Assembly: GCF_015240255.1 (NCBI RefSeq)
Contig: NZ_CP061205.1
Location: 2,962,501 to 3,026,500, forward strand
DNA from: Kordiimonas pumila
Lineage (GTDB): Bacteria; Pseudomonadota; Alphaproteobacteria; Sphingomonadales; Kordiimonadaceae
Direction: 5' to 3'
Length of the DNA: 64,000 nucleotides
The stretch's first letter is position 1, and each line of letters begins with the position of its first letter. Positions 7,059-16,050 of the stretch are shown piece after piece. A program made the translations under genes and the position numbers. Under the pieces are notes generated by a model, which saw nothing but the letters and a program-made list of their open reading frames with translations, searched no databases and had not been told where the DNA came from.

Positions 7059-8917
7059 TACAGTTGCCCCTCATCAAGCTCTTTTGCATCCATAAGTTCA
7101 AGTGCTTTGTCCATAACGGCACGGGCTATAGGCGCCGCTACTTTCGAACCGCCGCCGCCGTGCTGCACCAGCACAGCGACCGCAACACGGGGCGCCTCTA
7201 CTGGCGCAAACCCCACAAACAATGCATGGTCCCGCGCGCCCCAAGGTAATTCATTATTATCCAGCACTCCTGTTACTCGCTCTTCTTTTGTAATGCGACG
7301 AACCTGTGCTGTACCTGTTTTACCTGCCTGTTTTATGGCGCTCTTTGGCCTGCGGTAATCGTGTGCGGTACCGCCTGCAGCCATAACCATTTCCATACCT
7401 TTTCTAACAATACGCAAGTGTAAGGGGTTAACATCCAATTGGTTAAAAACACCATCTGCGCTGAACTCGAGCTGATCCGACCGTTTTAAAACATCATTCT
7501 CACGGATCAATAAAGGCCGCACACTCATACCCGATGCAATGCGAGATACCATTACAGCCAATTGCAAGGGTGTAACAAGCATGGCTCCCTGACCAATCGC
7601 CACATTTAACGTGTCTCCAAGTTGCCAGTTTTGCTGTAAAAAAACGGACTTCCAGCGTCTATCTGGCACCAAGCCTGGTTTTTCACCGTCCACCCCCAAT
7701 TCAAAACTTTCGCCAAGGCCGAAACGACGGCTCATATCGGCGATCATATCAACGTCCAGCCTTTCTGCTATTTCATAGAAATAAACATCGCAGCTATTGG
7801 ATATGGCCCCAAGTAGATCCAGTGTTCCGTGCCCCCCTCTTTTCCAACAGTGAAAGGTATGGTCGCCCAGTTTATGGTTGCCATTACAGTAAAACTTTGT
7901 GTCCTGCGTAATGATACCGTGCTCAAGCGCCGCAAGAGCAATAACCATTTTAATGGTTGAACCCGGCGGATACTGCCCAGACAAGCACTTGTTCAAAAGA
8001 GGCTTTCTCGGGTCATTCAGTAAACCCTGCCAATTCTCTTGACTAATACCCCGGTTAAACTCATTCGGGTCGTAACTGGGCGCGGACGCAAGTGCCAGCA
8101 CGTCACCTGAATTGACATCCATAGCAACCACGCCTGCCGCATTCTCATTTAATTGCTCCAAAGCATAGCTTTGCAGATTTATATCAAGCGCCAAATGCAA
8201 GTCATTGCCTTTTACAGCCTCTTCCTTGGGAGGCAGATCTCGAATTTCACGCCCTACAGCATTCACTTCAACACGGCGTGTGCCCGCTGTGCCGCGCAGA
8301 TAATTTTCAAAACGTTTTTCAATGCCCTGTCGCCCCACCTTGAAACCGGGGAGTCGGTACATGGGGTGGAGGCGAACTTCTTCCTCGTCGGGTGATGCTA
8401 AATACCCAACGATATGAGCAACTTCATACCCTTTTGGATAAAACCGAGATAATCCAGCAGTTGTTTCAACACCGGGCAATTCAGGCATTGCAACATTCAC
8501 CTTTGAAAACGTTTGCCAATCAAGCCCCTGTGCCACCGTAACCGGGAAAAACTTTCGCTGCCTGCTAATTTGCCGCCGCACACGGGTTAAGCGTCTTTCA
8601 TCCAACTTAACTATGCGCCCCAGTTTTTGCAAAGTAGCAACCACATCGTGCGCCTGTTCCGGGATTAAAAAAACGCTAAAATCTGGGCGGTTTGTAGCAA
8701 TTTTTATGCCGTTACGGTCAAGGATTTCGCCGCGCTCTGGCGGCGTAAGGCGAATAGAAATACGATTTTTTTCTGCCCGTAATTTATATTGCTCACCGTT
8801 TACAATGGACAAATAATATAGCCGCCCAGCAAGGGCTGTAAAAGCAAGCCCTTTTGCTCCTGCCAATAAAAAAGCTCGCCGGCTAAAGGTTTGGTATCTA
8901 AGGCCCTCTCTTGCCAT
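7058..8917 (-). CDS. mrdA: Penicillin-binding protein 2 (peptidoglycan transpeptidase)
   Basis: A 619-residue class B PBP. There is an N-terminal membrane anchor (about residues 14-38), a non-penicillin-binding pedestal with RGEILDRNGIKIATN and KVGRQGIEKRFENYLRG, and a transpeptidase domain with PPGSTIKM (Ser320-Lys323), SCD (375-377) and GKTGTAQV. It cross-links new glycan strands in the periplasm as partner of RodA in the elongasome. It lies 3 nt downstream of mreD and overlaps rodA by one base, so the operon is translationally coupled. All catalytic motifs are intact. Confidence 0.97.
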   Translation of the reverse strand: MAREGLRYQTFSRRAFLLAGAKGLAFTALAGRLYYLSIVNGEQYKLRAEKNRISIRLTPPERGEILDRNGIKIATNRPDFSVFLIPEQAHDVVATLQKLGRIVKLDERRLTRVRRQISRQRKFFPVTVAQGLDWQTFSKVNVAMPELPGVETTAGLSRFYPKGYEVAHIVGYLASPDEEEVRLHPMYRLPGFKVGRQGIEKRFENYLRGTAGTRRVEVNAVGREIRDLPPKEEAVKGNDLHLALDINLQSYALEQLNENAAGVVAMDVNSGDVLALASAPSYDPNEFNRGISQENWQGLLNDPRKPLLNKCLSGQYPPGSTIKMVIALAALEHGIITQDTKFYCNGNHKLGDHTFHCWKRGGHGTLDLLGAISNSCDVYFYEIAERLDVDMIADMSRRFGLGESFELGVDGEKPGLVPDRRWKSVFLQQNWQLGDTLNVAIGQGAMLVTPLQLAVMVSRIASGMSVRPLLIRENDVLKRSDQLEFSADGVFNQLDVNPLHLRIVRKGMEMVMAAGGTAHDYRRPKSAIKQAGKTGTAQVRRITKEERVTGVLDNNELPWGARDHALFVGFAPVEAPRVAVAVLVQHGGGGSKVAAPIARAVMDKALELMDAKELDEGQL

Positions 8918-8920
8918 CGC

Positions 8921-9427
8921 TTACCACGCCCAGCGCCTAAGGCGCCCCAGAAGAAAAGCAACAGGGGCGTAGGAAAAGGCTGTTACAAGCCACTGCATCA
9001 AGACCGGTTTAATTGGCCAAAATTCGCTATGAATAGCCGAAAACAGTATCCATGAAATCAAATATAGTCCGCACGACATAACGGCAAAAACACCCCAGTG
9101 CACTGCCCTGTTACGGCCTTTATAATGTTTAAGCTGATTCAGTACAAAAAGACGCGTTAAAAGCAACAACAACATATTAAGCCCTAACGGTACATTAAGC
9201 CATAGGTCAATACACAAGCCTAAAACTGCACAGGCTCCGTAAGGCATTAACAGCGGCCGTGAGGATAACCAGTAAAATATAGAGATCATAACAAGATGCG
9301 GCATAATAATATTAGAGGCGCCACTACCAATGGGCAGCAGCATTAAAATTGCCATGAAAAAAGTAATACTAACTGGTAAAAAACCAACAGGGCCGCTGGA
9401 CACTATGGCAGATCTAGCTTTTGCCAT
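8921..9427 (-). CDS. mreD: Rod shape-determining protein MreD
   Basis: A 168-residue hydrophobic protein with about five transmembrane helices and the typical alphaproteobacterial MreD features: a PIGSGASNIIMPHLVMISI first-helix region followed by FYWLSSRP, then GLCIDLWLNVPLGLNMLLLL. It is an inner membrane component linking MreC/MreB to PBP2-RodA. The start overlaps the mreC stop by one base, and mrdA follows after 3 nt. The sequence is divergent, as MreD usually is; identification rests on topology, size and position. Confidence 0.93.
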   Translation of the reverse strand: MAKARSAIVSSGPVGFLPVSITFFMAILMLLPIGSGASNIIMPHLVMISIFYWLSSRPLLMPYGACAVLGLCIDLWLNVPLGLNMLLLLLTRLFVLNQLKHYKGRNRAVHWGVFAVMSCGLYLISWILFSAIHSEFWPIKPVLMQWLVTAFSYAPVAFLLGRLRRWAW

Positions 9428-10344
9428 TATTCTGCACCCTCTTCCGTTGTCGTATTACTCGTGCCTTCTTCCAGAAGTCCCTCAGCTAAGTCAGCCGTTT
9501 CAGGCAATGTGCTGTAGGCCATAATGCGTACATGATCAAGCCTGCCCAAAAGCCCTACAGGCTCAAGAAAAATATAGTCCCCATCAATATGGCTAACTCT
9601 TGCCACCGGCAAATCAGGAGGGAAAACGCCGCCATGACCAGAGGTAATAACCCTGTCACCAATTTCAACATGAATATTCTTTGCCAAATACTGAAGCCGC
9701 AGATAAGCCTCATTTTGCCCCTCGGCAATGGCAACATCACCGGTACGTTCGAGACGAACAGGCACACGGCTATTTAGATCAGTAATCAGCAGAACTCTGC
9801 TTGTTAAATATCCTACCTGAATAACACGGCCAATAAGACCATTTTCATCAACGACCGGCTGGCTATTTTTTACGCCGTCACCTTGCCCGGCATTGGTAAG
9901 AATGCTGCGTTCAAAACTACCCCCACCAACACCAATAACACGAGCTGTTGCTGCGGGAGGAATTTCTCGTTTGGGCACTTTTAAGATTTTGCGCAACGTT
10001 TCATTTTCGCGGCTCAACTGCATTGCCGCCTGACGCCACTGTTTAAGGCGTTCGTTTTCCCCGCGTAAATCTTCATTTTCCTGATAAATATCAGACACGC
10101 CAGCTAGTCGCTCGAGGCCAGACTGGGCAATTCTAACAGGGCGCTCAAGCGTGCTTAAAACAGGGCTTACAATATCGCTGGCAATCGCACGTATCTGTGA
10201 CGGTACGCCAGAGCCAAAAAGCTCCAAGCCCAAAAATACAAGCGTAATAAGAAAATAAAACCAAAGAGTCTCTCTACCGCGGCCCGTGCGACGTACGCCG
10301 GACCCACCACTTGATCCCCCTCGTGACAGCAAGAGCGGTTTCAG
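9427..10344 (-). CDS. mreC: Rod shape-determining protein MreC (probable CTG start)
   Basis: A bitopic periplasmic protein of about 305 residues: one N-terminal transmembrane helix (LWFYFLITLVFLGLELF), a coiled coil (IYQENEDLRGENERLKQW), then the MreC beta-barrel core (AATARVIGVGGGSFERSIL, VIQVGYLTSRVLLITDLNSR). No ATG or GTG lies in frame near the 5' end. A GAGGAGG Shine-Dalgarno at 10352-10358 is 7 nt from an in-frame CTG at 10344, giving MKPLLLSRGG. An in-frame TTG at 10332 is 19 nt from the SD, and the nearby ATG at 10351 is out of frame. I therefore place the start at CTG 10344, with moderate confidence. Confidence 0.9.
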   Translation of the reverse strand: MKPLLLSRGGSSGGSGVRRTGRGRETLWFYFLITLVFLGLELFGSGVPSQIRAIASDIVSPVLSTLERPVRIAQSGLERLAGVSDIYQENEDLRGENERLKQWRQAAMQLSRENETLRKILKVPKREIPPAATARVIGVGGGSFERSILTNAGQGDGVKNSQPVVDENGLIGRVIQVGYLTSRVLLITDLNSRVPVRLERTGDVAIAEGQNEAYLRLQYLAKNIHVEIGDRVITSGHGGVFPPDLPVARVSHIDGDYIFLEPVGLLGRLDHVRIMAYSTLPETADLAEGLLEEGTSNTTTEEGAE

Positions 10345-10366
10345 AAGACATCCTCCTCGTAGAATA

Positions 10367-10394
10367 AAACCGGCTTTCCCGCAGAAGCCGGTTT
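10367..10394 (-). terminator. Intrinsic terminator/attenuator between mreB and mreC
   Basis: Perfect 10-bp arms AAACCGGCTT (10367-10376) and AAGCCGGTTT (10385-10394) with an 8 nt loop; on the minus strand the stem is followed by TTTTATT. It lies 15 nt after the mreB stop and just upstream of the mreC Shine-Dalgarno. Partial termination here would give more MreB than MreC-RodA. Confidence 0.8.
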
Positions 10395-10408
10395 ATCAAT
10401 TCTTTGTT

Positions 10409-11443
<1,035 letters not shown>

Positions 11444-11854
11444 TTATCCGCCTCTTATGGTTAAAGGCCCCAAGGACCTTTTTATATGGTTACAATATCG
11501 GTTATGGGACAGTTGGCTTAAGGAAACAAGAGTTCTTACACATGAATACGGCAAGTTTGTGTTTTTTCATGCATTTTTCTGGTTTTTCGGCAAAATAAAG
11601 GCCTGTGTGATGCTCAGTATGAGTTTTATTCACTTCTGGTTAAGCTTGGATCAATTTCAAAAAGATTTCACAGATTAAATATGCTTGGCGCTGTAATCGG
11701 GCACGGCGCTACTATAGTAGCCTTACAGAAAATGTTCTGCCTTTCACAATTGTTGGCCAAAAACCTACCAAGGTTAATAAAATACGCTTTGGTGCCGCAA
11801 TCATAATGGCGGGGTCAGTAAATCTTCACGACATTCCTGAATAGAAAAAGAAAA
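11444..11854. promoter_or_regulatory. mreB upstream region, no gene seen
   Basis: About 410 bases without a credible gene on either strand; open frames here lack a ribosome site and coding character. AAAGGCCC (11463-11470) and GGACCTTT (11474-11481) form an imperfect 8-bp stem in the expected mreB 5' UTR, about 20 nt before the start codon, without a T-run. The mreB promoter must lie here, but I cannot place the -35/-10 with confidence. Confidence 0.5.
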
Positions 11855-11882
11855 GATAAACCCCGAAAAATCGGGGTTTATC
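11855..11882 (-). terminator. Intrinsic terminator of outer-membrane barrel gene
   Basis: Perfect 12-bp arms GATAAACCCCGA (11855-11866) and TCGGGGTTTATC (11871-11882) with an AAAA/TTTT loop. On the minus strand the stem is followed by TTTTCTTTTTC, a strong U-tract. It lies 22 nt past the stop of the barrel gene. Confidence 0.92.
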
Positions 11883-11904
11883 TCCATATATAAAAGCTAA
11901 AGGC

Positions 11905-12399
11905 CTAGAAGCGAGCAAGAACGCCAAGACCAAACTGCGTATCGTCAAAGCCAGCTGTAATAACCTGACCCCGTACGCTGAAGCGGCTTGACAAAGCATA
12001 CTCGTAACCAGCCTTTACAGCATAGTCATCACCGGTAACACTAACACCAAAAGCTGAAGCTTTTGCTTTAGTATAGCCACCACCAACGTACACAAGGCCT
12101 TTTTTATCTTCGCCAACAACCAGACCAACAGTACCGGTTACAGACCAGATATGATCAAGATAATCAACATCTGCGCTACCAAAAGCACCTTCAACACCTA
12201 GAACAATGTTGTTTTCGAGCTGGATACGACCGCCAGCAAAACCGCCATATGAAATACCGTCAAGGCCGCCAGAGAAATCAGCATAGCCAAGTTCTGCACC
12301 AACATAGGCACCATTAAAGAGTTTTGCATCATCTGCATGTGCAGAAAATGCGACAGACGTTGCAAGCGCAGCCAATGCTACTTTAAAAATATTTTTCAT
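11905..12399 (-). CDS. Small outer-membrane beta-barrel protein
   Basis: A 164-residue protein with a signal peptide (MKNIFKVALAALATSVAFSA, cleavage after AHA), then about eight alternating strands of the OmpA/porin-like 8-stranded type (GAYVGAELGYADFSGG, GGRIQLENNIVLGVEGAFGS, YAVKAGYEYALSSRFSVRGQ). It ends in ...LGVLARF with the terminal Phe recognised by the BAM complex. No peptidoglycan-binding OmpA domain follows. ATG 12399 was chosen over 12414 because it gives a normal signal peptide with GGGA about 9 nt upstream. It is monocistronic with its own terminator. A structural or adhesive role is likely, but the exact function is unknown. Confidence 0.85.
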   Translation of the reverse strand: MKNIFKVALAALATSVAFSAHADDAKLFNGAYVGAELGYADFSGGLDGISYGGFAGGRIQLENNIVLGVEGAFGSADVDYLDHIWSVTGTVGLVVGEDKKGLVYVGGGYTKAKASAFGVSVTGDDYAVKAGYEYALSSRFSVRGQVITAGFDDTQFGLGVLARF

Positions 12400-12603
12400 G
12401 AAATTTTTTCCCATTAACTAAATACAATTGCATTTATAAATGCGCGTCTTTCTAGTCAGAGGGATGCCTTAAAGGCAATTAAATTACCTTCAAAAACAGG
12501 GGCTTATTATTTATTACCTCAATATTGTTGCAATAATACAACTTATAGTTGATTTATCATATAATGACTTTATTTCAATGAGTTAAAACGCGCCAAAAAC
12601 GCA

Positions 12604-12627
12604 CAAGAGCGCCAAAAGGCGCCCTTG
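12604..12627 (-). terminator. Intrinsic terminator of leuA
   Basis: Arms CAAGAGCGCC (12604-12613) and GGCGCCCTTG (12618-12627) pair over 10 bp with one G-U on the minus strand and a 4 nt loop. They are followed on the minus strand by TGCGTTTTTGG. It lies 33 nt after the leuA stop. Confidence 0.78.
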
Positions 12628-12659
12628 AATTGTTCTTATAATAGTAATGCAATAATGGC

Positions 12660-14204
12660 TTATTTAGGGCCAGGGGCTGATTTATCACGCTTCACCAAAA
12701 GCTTATTCACAGCAGAAACATAAGCACGCGCCGCAGCGGTTACTGTATCTTCGTGCGCACCCTGCCCGTTGACGGTTCGCCCCTCATGCTCAAGGCGCAC
12801 TGTGCATTCTGCCTGTGCATCTGTGCCATGCGTAACAGCATGAACCTGAAAGAGCTGTAAGTGCGGTTCAAAGCCAATCAGTTCCTTAATAGCAACGAAC
12901 GCAGCATCAACTGGGCCTGAGCCATACGTAACGGTTTTTTTCTTTTCACCGTCAATTGTCATTGTCAGGTCAGATACAGCACTGCCCAAACTTGAAGAGT
13001 AAGTGTTCAGGGACAAAACCTGCATGCGATTTGCGCTTGTGGCAACTTCGTCGTCTACGAGCGCAATAATATCTTCGTCGTAAATATTTTTCTTGCGGTC
13101 ACCAAGCGCCTTAAAACGTCGGAAACATTCCTGAAAAGCATTATCGCCCAGTTCATAGCCTAAATCTTTAAGCTTATCTGCAAAAGCATGACGGCCTGAG
13201 TGCTTACCCATCGTAAGGGATGATTTCATAAGCCCAATAGATGCTGGTGTCATAATTTCATATGTTTCAGCATTTTTTAGCATACCATCCTGGTGAATAC
13301 CGCTTTCATGCGCAAAGGCATTTGCACCAACAATAGCCTTGTTATTCTGTACCGCAAACCCGGTAACAGTTGAAACAAGCTTGCTGGCTCGCATTATCTC
13401 TGGCGTTACAATGCGGGTATGAAAGGGTAGCGCGTCACCACGCGTTTTAATCGCCATCACAACCTCTTCCATAGCAGCGTTGCCCGCACGCTCACCAATA
13501 CCATTGATGGTGCATTCAATCTGCCGGGCACCGCCTGCAACACCCGCAAGCGAATTTGCAACAGCAAGGCCCAAATCATTATGACAATGGGTCGAAAAAA
13601 TAGCCTTATCTGCATTTGCTACATTCGCAATAACCGACCGGAACATCGCCATATATTCATCTGGCGTCGCATATCCCACAGTATCGGGCAGGTTAATTGT
13701 GGTAGCCCCCGCCTTGATCGCTGTTTCAATAGCCCGGTACAAAAACGGTAATTCACTGCGGGTCGCATCTTCTGCCGACCATTCTACATCATCTGTATAT
13801 TTGCGAGCATGACTTACCGATTTATGGATCGCTTCGATCACGTCTTCTGGGTCCATTTGCAGCTTCACCTGCATATGAAGAGGACTTGTTGCAATAAATG
13901 TGTGAATGCGGCCAGATTTTGCTGGCTTAATCGCCTCGCCTGCACGTTCAATATCACCAAGCGCTGCACGCGCTAGGGAACACACTGTCGAATTTTTTAT
14001 TTGCTCTGCAATTTTTTGAACACATTCAAAATCACCATTTGAAGCAATGGCAAAACCGGCTTCAATCACATCAACTTTCATCGCCTCCAATACTTCGGCA
14101 ATTCTGAGTTTTTCTTCAAGCGTCATTGACGCGCCCGGTGACTGTTCACCATCGCGCAGTGTCGTGTCAAAAATCCGCACACGGTTAGCTTCACTGTGTG
14201 ACAT
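12660..14204 (-). CDS. leuA: 2-isopropylmalate synthase
   Basis: A 514-residue LeuA, the first committed enzyme of leucine synthesis: acetyl-CoA + 2-oxoisovalerate to 2-isopropylmalate. The HMGL-like TIM barrel shows FDTTLRDGEQSPGASM at the N-terminus, NLPDTVGYATPDEY and the metal-binding STHCHNDLGLAVANS. A C-terminal LeuA allosteric domain (from about residue 390) would bind leucine for feedback inhibition. ATG 14204 is preceded by CAGGAAG. Upstream is a leucine-rich leader peptide with alternative hairpins, so transcription is probably attenuated by charged tRNA-Leu. No other leu gene is adjacent. Confidence 0.97.
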   Translation of the reverse strand: MSHSEANRVRIFDTTLRDGEQSPGASMTLEEKLRIAEVLEAMKVDVIEAGFAIASNGDFECVQKIAEQIKNSTVCSLARAALGDIERAGEAIKPAKSGRIHTFIATSPLHMQVKLQMDPEDVIEAIHKSVSHARKYTDDVEWSAEDATRSELPFLYRAIETAIKAGATTINLPDTVGYATPDEYMAMFRSVIANVANADKAIFSTHCHNDLGLAVANSLAGVAGGARQIECTINGIGERAGNAAMEEVVMAIKTRGDALPFHTRIVTPEIMRASKLVSTVTGFAVQNNKAIVGANAFAHESGIHQDGMLKNAETYEIMTPASIGLMKSSLTMGKHSGRHAFADKLKDLGYELGDNAFQECFRRFKALGDRKKNIYDEDIIALVDDEVATSANRMQVLSLNTYSSSLGSAVSDLTMTIDGEKKKTVTYGSGPVDAAFVAIKELIGFEPHLQLFQVHAVTHGTDAQAECTVRLEHEGRTVNGQGAHEDTVTAAARAYVSAVNKLLVKRDKSAPGPK

Positions 14205-14239
14205 AATTCTACTTCCTGATATTTATTAAAAGACTGAAA

Positions 14240-14267
14240 TTAAGGTATCAGTTGGCACTACCCTTAA
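14240..14267 (-). terminator. Attenuator terminator hairpin upstream of leuA
   Basis: On the minus strand TTAAGGGTA (14267-14259) pairs with TACCTTAA (14247-14240), 8 bp with one bulged G, and is followed by TTTCAGTCTTTT. Its 5' arm is shared with the longer antiterminator stem, so the two structures are mutually exclusive. It is the expected terminator of a leader-peptide attenuator. Confidence 0.7.
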
Positions 14268-14318
14268 ACACCGAAGCACATATCTGAATGTACTCTTGCC
14301 TGCGTGCTTAAGGGCCAA
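14252..14318 (-). promoter_or_regulatory. Antiterminator stem of leuA leader
   Basis: On the minus strand TTGGCCCTTAAGCAC (14318-14304), covering the leader peptide stop codon, is complementary to GTGTTTAAGGGTAGTGCCAA (14271-14252) with a bulge. A ribosome at the leader stop would cover the first arm and free 14259-14267 for the terminator. A ribosome stalled at the upstream Leu codons would let this stem form and keep transcription going. Confidence 0.7.
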
Positions 14319-14472
14319 TTAGTCGACCAGCACCCAGTAGAAGAAGGAGGCTTAGTAGAAGAGAAAAAGAAAGCAGCAAAGCACGAGCATGGCCCGCACG
14401 TGCTGCAGATATAACAGCAGCCTTCGCACGACGGCGATGGGATGGGATGTTATGTCTTTCTCTTACAGTCAT
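14308..14472 (-). CDS. leuL: leuA leader peptide (leucine-rich, attenuator)
   Basis: A 54-codon reading frame ending 103 nt before leuA. It translates to an Arg/Ala-rich first half (MTVRERHNIPSHRRRAKAAV...), then the run LLLSFSLLLSLLLLL, with 11 leucines in 15 codons, and a twelfth Leu four residues before the end. All six Leu codon types except TTA appear. The stop codon sits inside the 5' arm of the antiterminator stem. This is the classic architecture of leucine attenuation; the peptide itself need have no function. The ribosome site (AGATTTAGA) is weak. The gene name follows usage for such leaders. Confidence 0.8.
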   Translation of the reverse strand: MTVRERHNIPSHRRRAKAAVISAARAGHARALLLSFSLLLSLLLLLGAGRLIGP

Positions 14473-14593
14473 TCTAAATCTATTAATAGCCTACACAAAT
14501 ATTGTTCATAGTTCATATCTATTCATACGATTTATCAGATTATCACCGATAAGCAAGAGGCAAATCAACTATTCTTTCCATTAATCTGGTAAA

Positions 14594-14614
14594 AAGGCGG
14601 CACAAGGCCGCCTT
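14594..14614 (-). terminator. Terminator of the lpoB-like operon
   Basis: AAGGCGGC (14594-14601) and GCCGCCTT (14607-14614), a perfect 8-bp stem with a 5 nt loop, followed on the minus strand by TTTACC, extending the T-run to TTTTT. It lies 24 nt after the last gene of the four-gene envelope cluster. Confidence 0.88.
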
Positions 14615-14637
14615 CCCTTTGGTTGGAATTACGACAT

Positions 14638-15561
14638 TTACTCCATGGCAAACATCATGCGCCAATAGTCAGTTATCTCGCGCATTGTATCAATCGCCAA
14701 CTGCTTCCCTATAGTTTGGTCAGAAAAACCTTCCCTATTAACGTTTCTAACAAAACCATTCGATGTTGCCTCATAACTTACGGTATCAATTGTCGGAGGC
14801 ATCGCTTCTGTAAATACGCTAGCTAAGGTTTCGCCCGTTTCAATAACAACAACATTTGCTTGAAACGCAAGCCCTGTTTCGCTCTCAAAACTTGGGGTTA
14901 AAACAATTTCAACCAACAGGTCTGCCTTGCCTACTATGGCAGATGTTTCAAGCGCATGCGTATTTATTTTTTCATCAGCTTTGGCGGTAACACCGGTCGT
15001 TCTTATAGCCATTTCACGGTTAATAAGCCTAGCGCCACCTTTAATAAACATGCTCTTAAAGCTGCTTTCAAGCTTCATATTAATAAGCTCGTCAAGGTTT
15101 TTTCTTGCCTCATCCTTGTTCATCCGTGCCACACCTACCTGATCAACACGTGTAGCTTCGACTGTTGAGCCTGAGATATCAACCGAACGCCGAGAGGTTG
15201 CGGAAACCCCAGCTCCTGTCCATGTTCCACCTACAACACTGGTACTATCGCGCCCATATGCGGATATAGAACCACCTGTTGCCTCTGCCTGTTTAGCCTG
15301 GTAATCAATATAATATGTTACTACTTCATCGGATAATTCTCTATTCCAGAACAGAATAAATTTAGGCCTGTTCATACGCTTATTTTCTTTAAAAAAAGCA
15401 CGTACAATATCCATTTGATTAGGCAATTCAGGCGGCGGTGCTTTCTGCATAACAGGTGGTACATTCGTTCGTTCCTGAGCGAAAGAGGCCTGCCCAACAC
15501 CTAAAAGGGAAAAGCATGAAATCACCCCTGCATTCATTAGCAGCCTACTAAGTTTTCTCAT
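14638..15561 (-). CDS. Exported protein of lpoB-like cluster (DUF6844-like)
   Basis: A 307-residue protein with a signal peptide (MRKLSRLLMNAGVISCFSLL, cleaved near SFAQ). The mature protein begins with a proline-rich linker, then KFILFWNRELSDEV, a Ser/Gly/Thr-rich stretch, and a mixed alpha/beta domain including TFEMV-like strands (LLVEIVLTPSFESETG, FQANVVVIETGETLASV) reminiscent of CsgG/LpoB-type folds. It is the last gene of the cluster, 3 nt after the YcfL-like gene. I recall this family accompanying COG3014 and LpoB-like proteins as DUF6844; that label is from memory. The function is unknown, probably in envelope assembly in the periplasm. Confidence 0.65.
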   Translation of the reverse strand: MRKLSRLLMNAGVISCFSLLGVGQASFAQERTNVPPVMQKAPPPELPNQMDIVRAFFKENKRMNRPKFILFWNRELSDEVVTYYIDYQAKQAEATGGSISAYGRDSTSVVGGTWTGAGVSATSRRSVDISGSTVEATRVDQVGVARMNKDEARKNLDELINMKLESSFKSMFIKGGARLINREMAIRTTGVTAKADEKINTHALETSAIVGKADLLVEIVLTPSFESETGLAFQANVVVIETGETLASVFTEAMPPTIDTVSYEATSNGFVRNVNREGFSDQTIGKQLAIDTMREITDYWRMMFAME

Positions 15562-15564
15562 GCT

Positions 15565-16050
15565 TTAATCTCCCTCATCAACTTCTATCAAATAATACCC
15601 AACATCAGGTAACATGGATTTTTCCGTATATACTTGCGTAGATTTTGGCGACAAGAACAGTCGTTTCCATATTGATGTTGGTTCACTTGGCATCTGGCTT
15701 AAATCCATAAAAGATGTACGAACAAGAATCTCTTGATCATAATCTGTACAATTCACCAATCTGGCCATCACTTCCACTGTCCCTGTAGGAGACATGCGCG
15801 CAAAAACAGCCTGCGGCATAATCTTTTTGCGAATATTTTTGTCAACAATTTGTACGCTATTTAGTGCTACAGGTGTCATTATACTAGGCACATCTGTCAC
15901 AAGCGCAGGCTTTGGTGGCCCCAGCTTTTTAAGCGGCCTAAAATCACACTTCAATGTATCAGCAGATACTGAAGGTACAATAGCGCCACCAAACACTAAA
16001 CCGACCACGACCACCCGTGATAAAAACTTTCTTAAGAACGTCATTTTCAT
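15565..16050 (-). CDS. YcfL-like (DUF1425) exported protein
   Basis: A 161-residue protein with an N-terminal signal sequence (LSRVVVVGLVFGGAIVPSVSA) and a compact beta-sandwich-like domain: VALNSVQIVDKNIRKKIMP, TGTVEVMARLVNCTDYDQEI and VRTSFMDLSQMPSEPTSIWK. The pattern of a tunable-size strand pair followed by a W-K-R-L-F-L block resembles YcfL, which is encoded next to lpoB in enterobacteria. It lacks the lipobox Cys usual in YcfL and seems soluble. Its start overlaps the TPR gene stop by 4 nt (ATGA), indicating coupling. The family call is moderate. Confidence 0.6.
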   Translation of the reverse strand: MKMTFLRKFLSRVVVVGLVFGGAIVPSVSADTLKCDFRPLKKLGPPKPALVTDVPSIMTPVALNSVQIVDKNIRKKIMPQAVFARMSPTGTVEVMARLVNCTDYDQEILVRTSFMDLSQMPSEPTSIWKRLFLSPKSTQVYTEKSMLPDVGYYLIEVDEGD

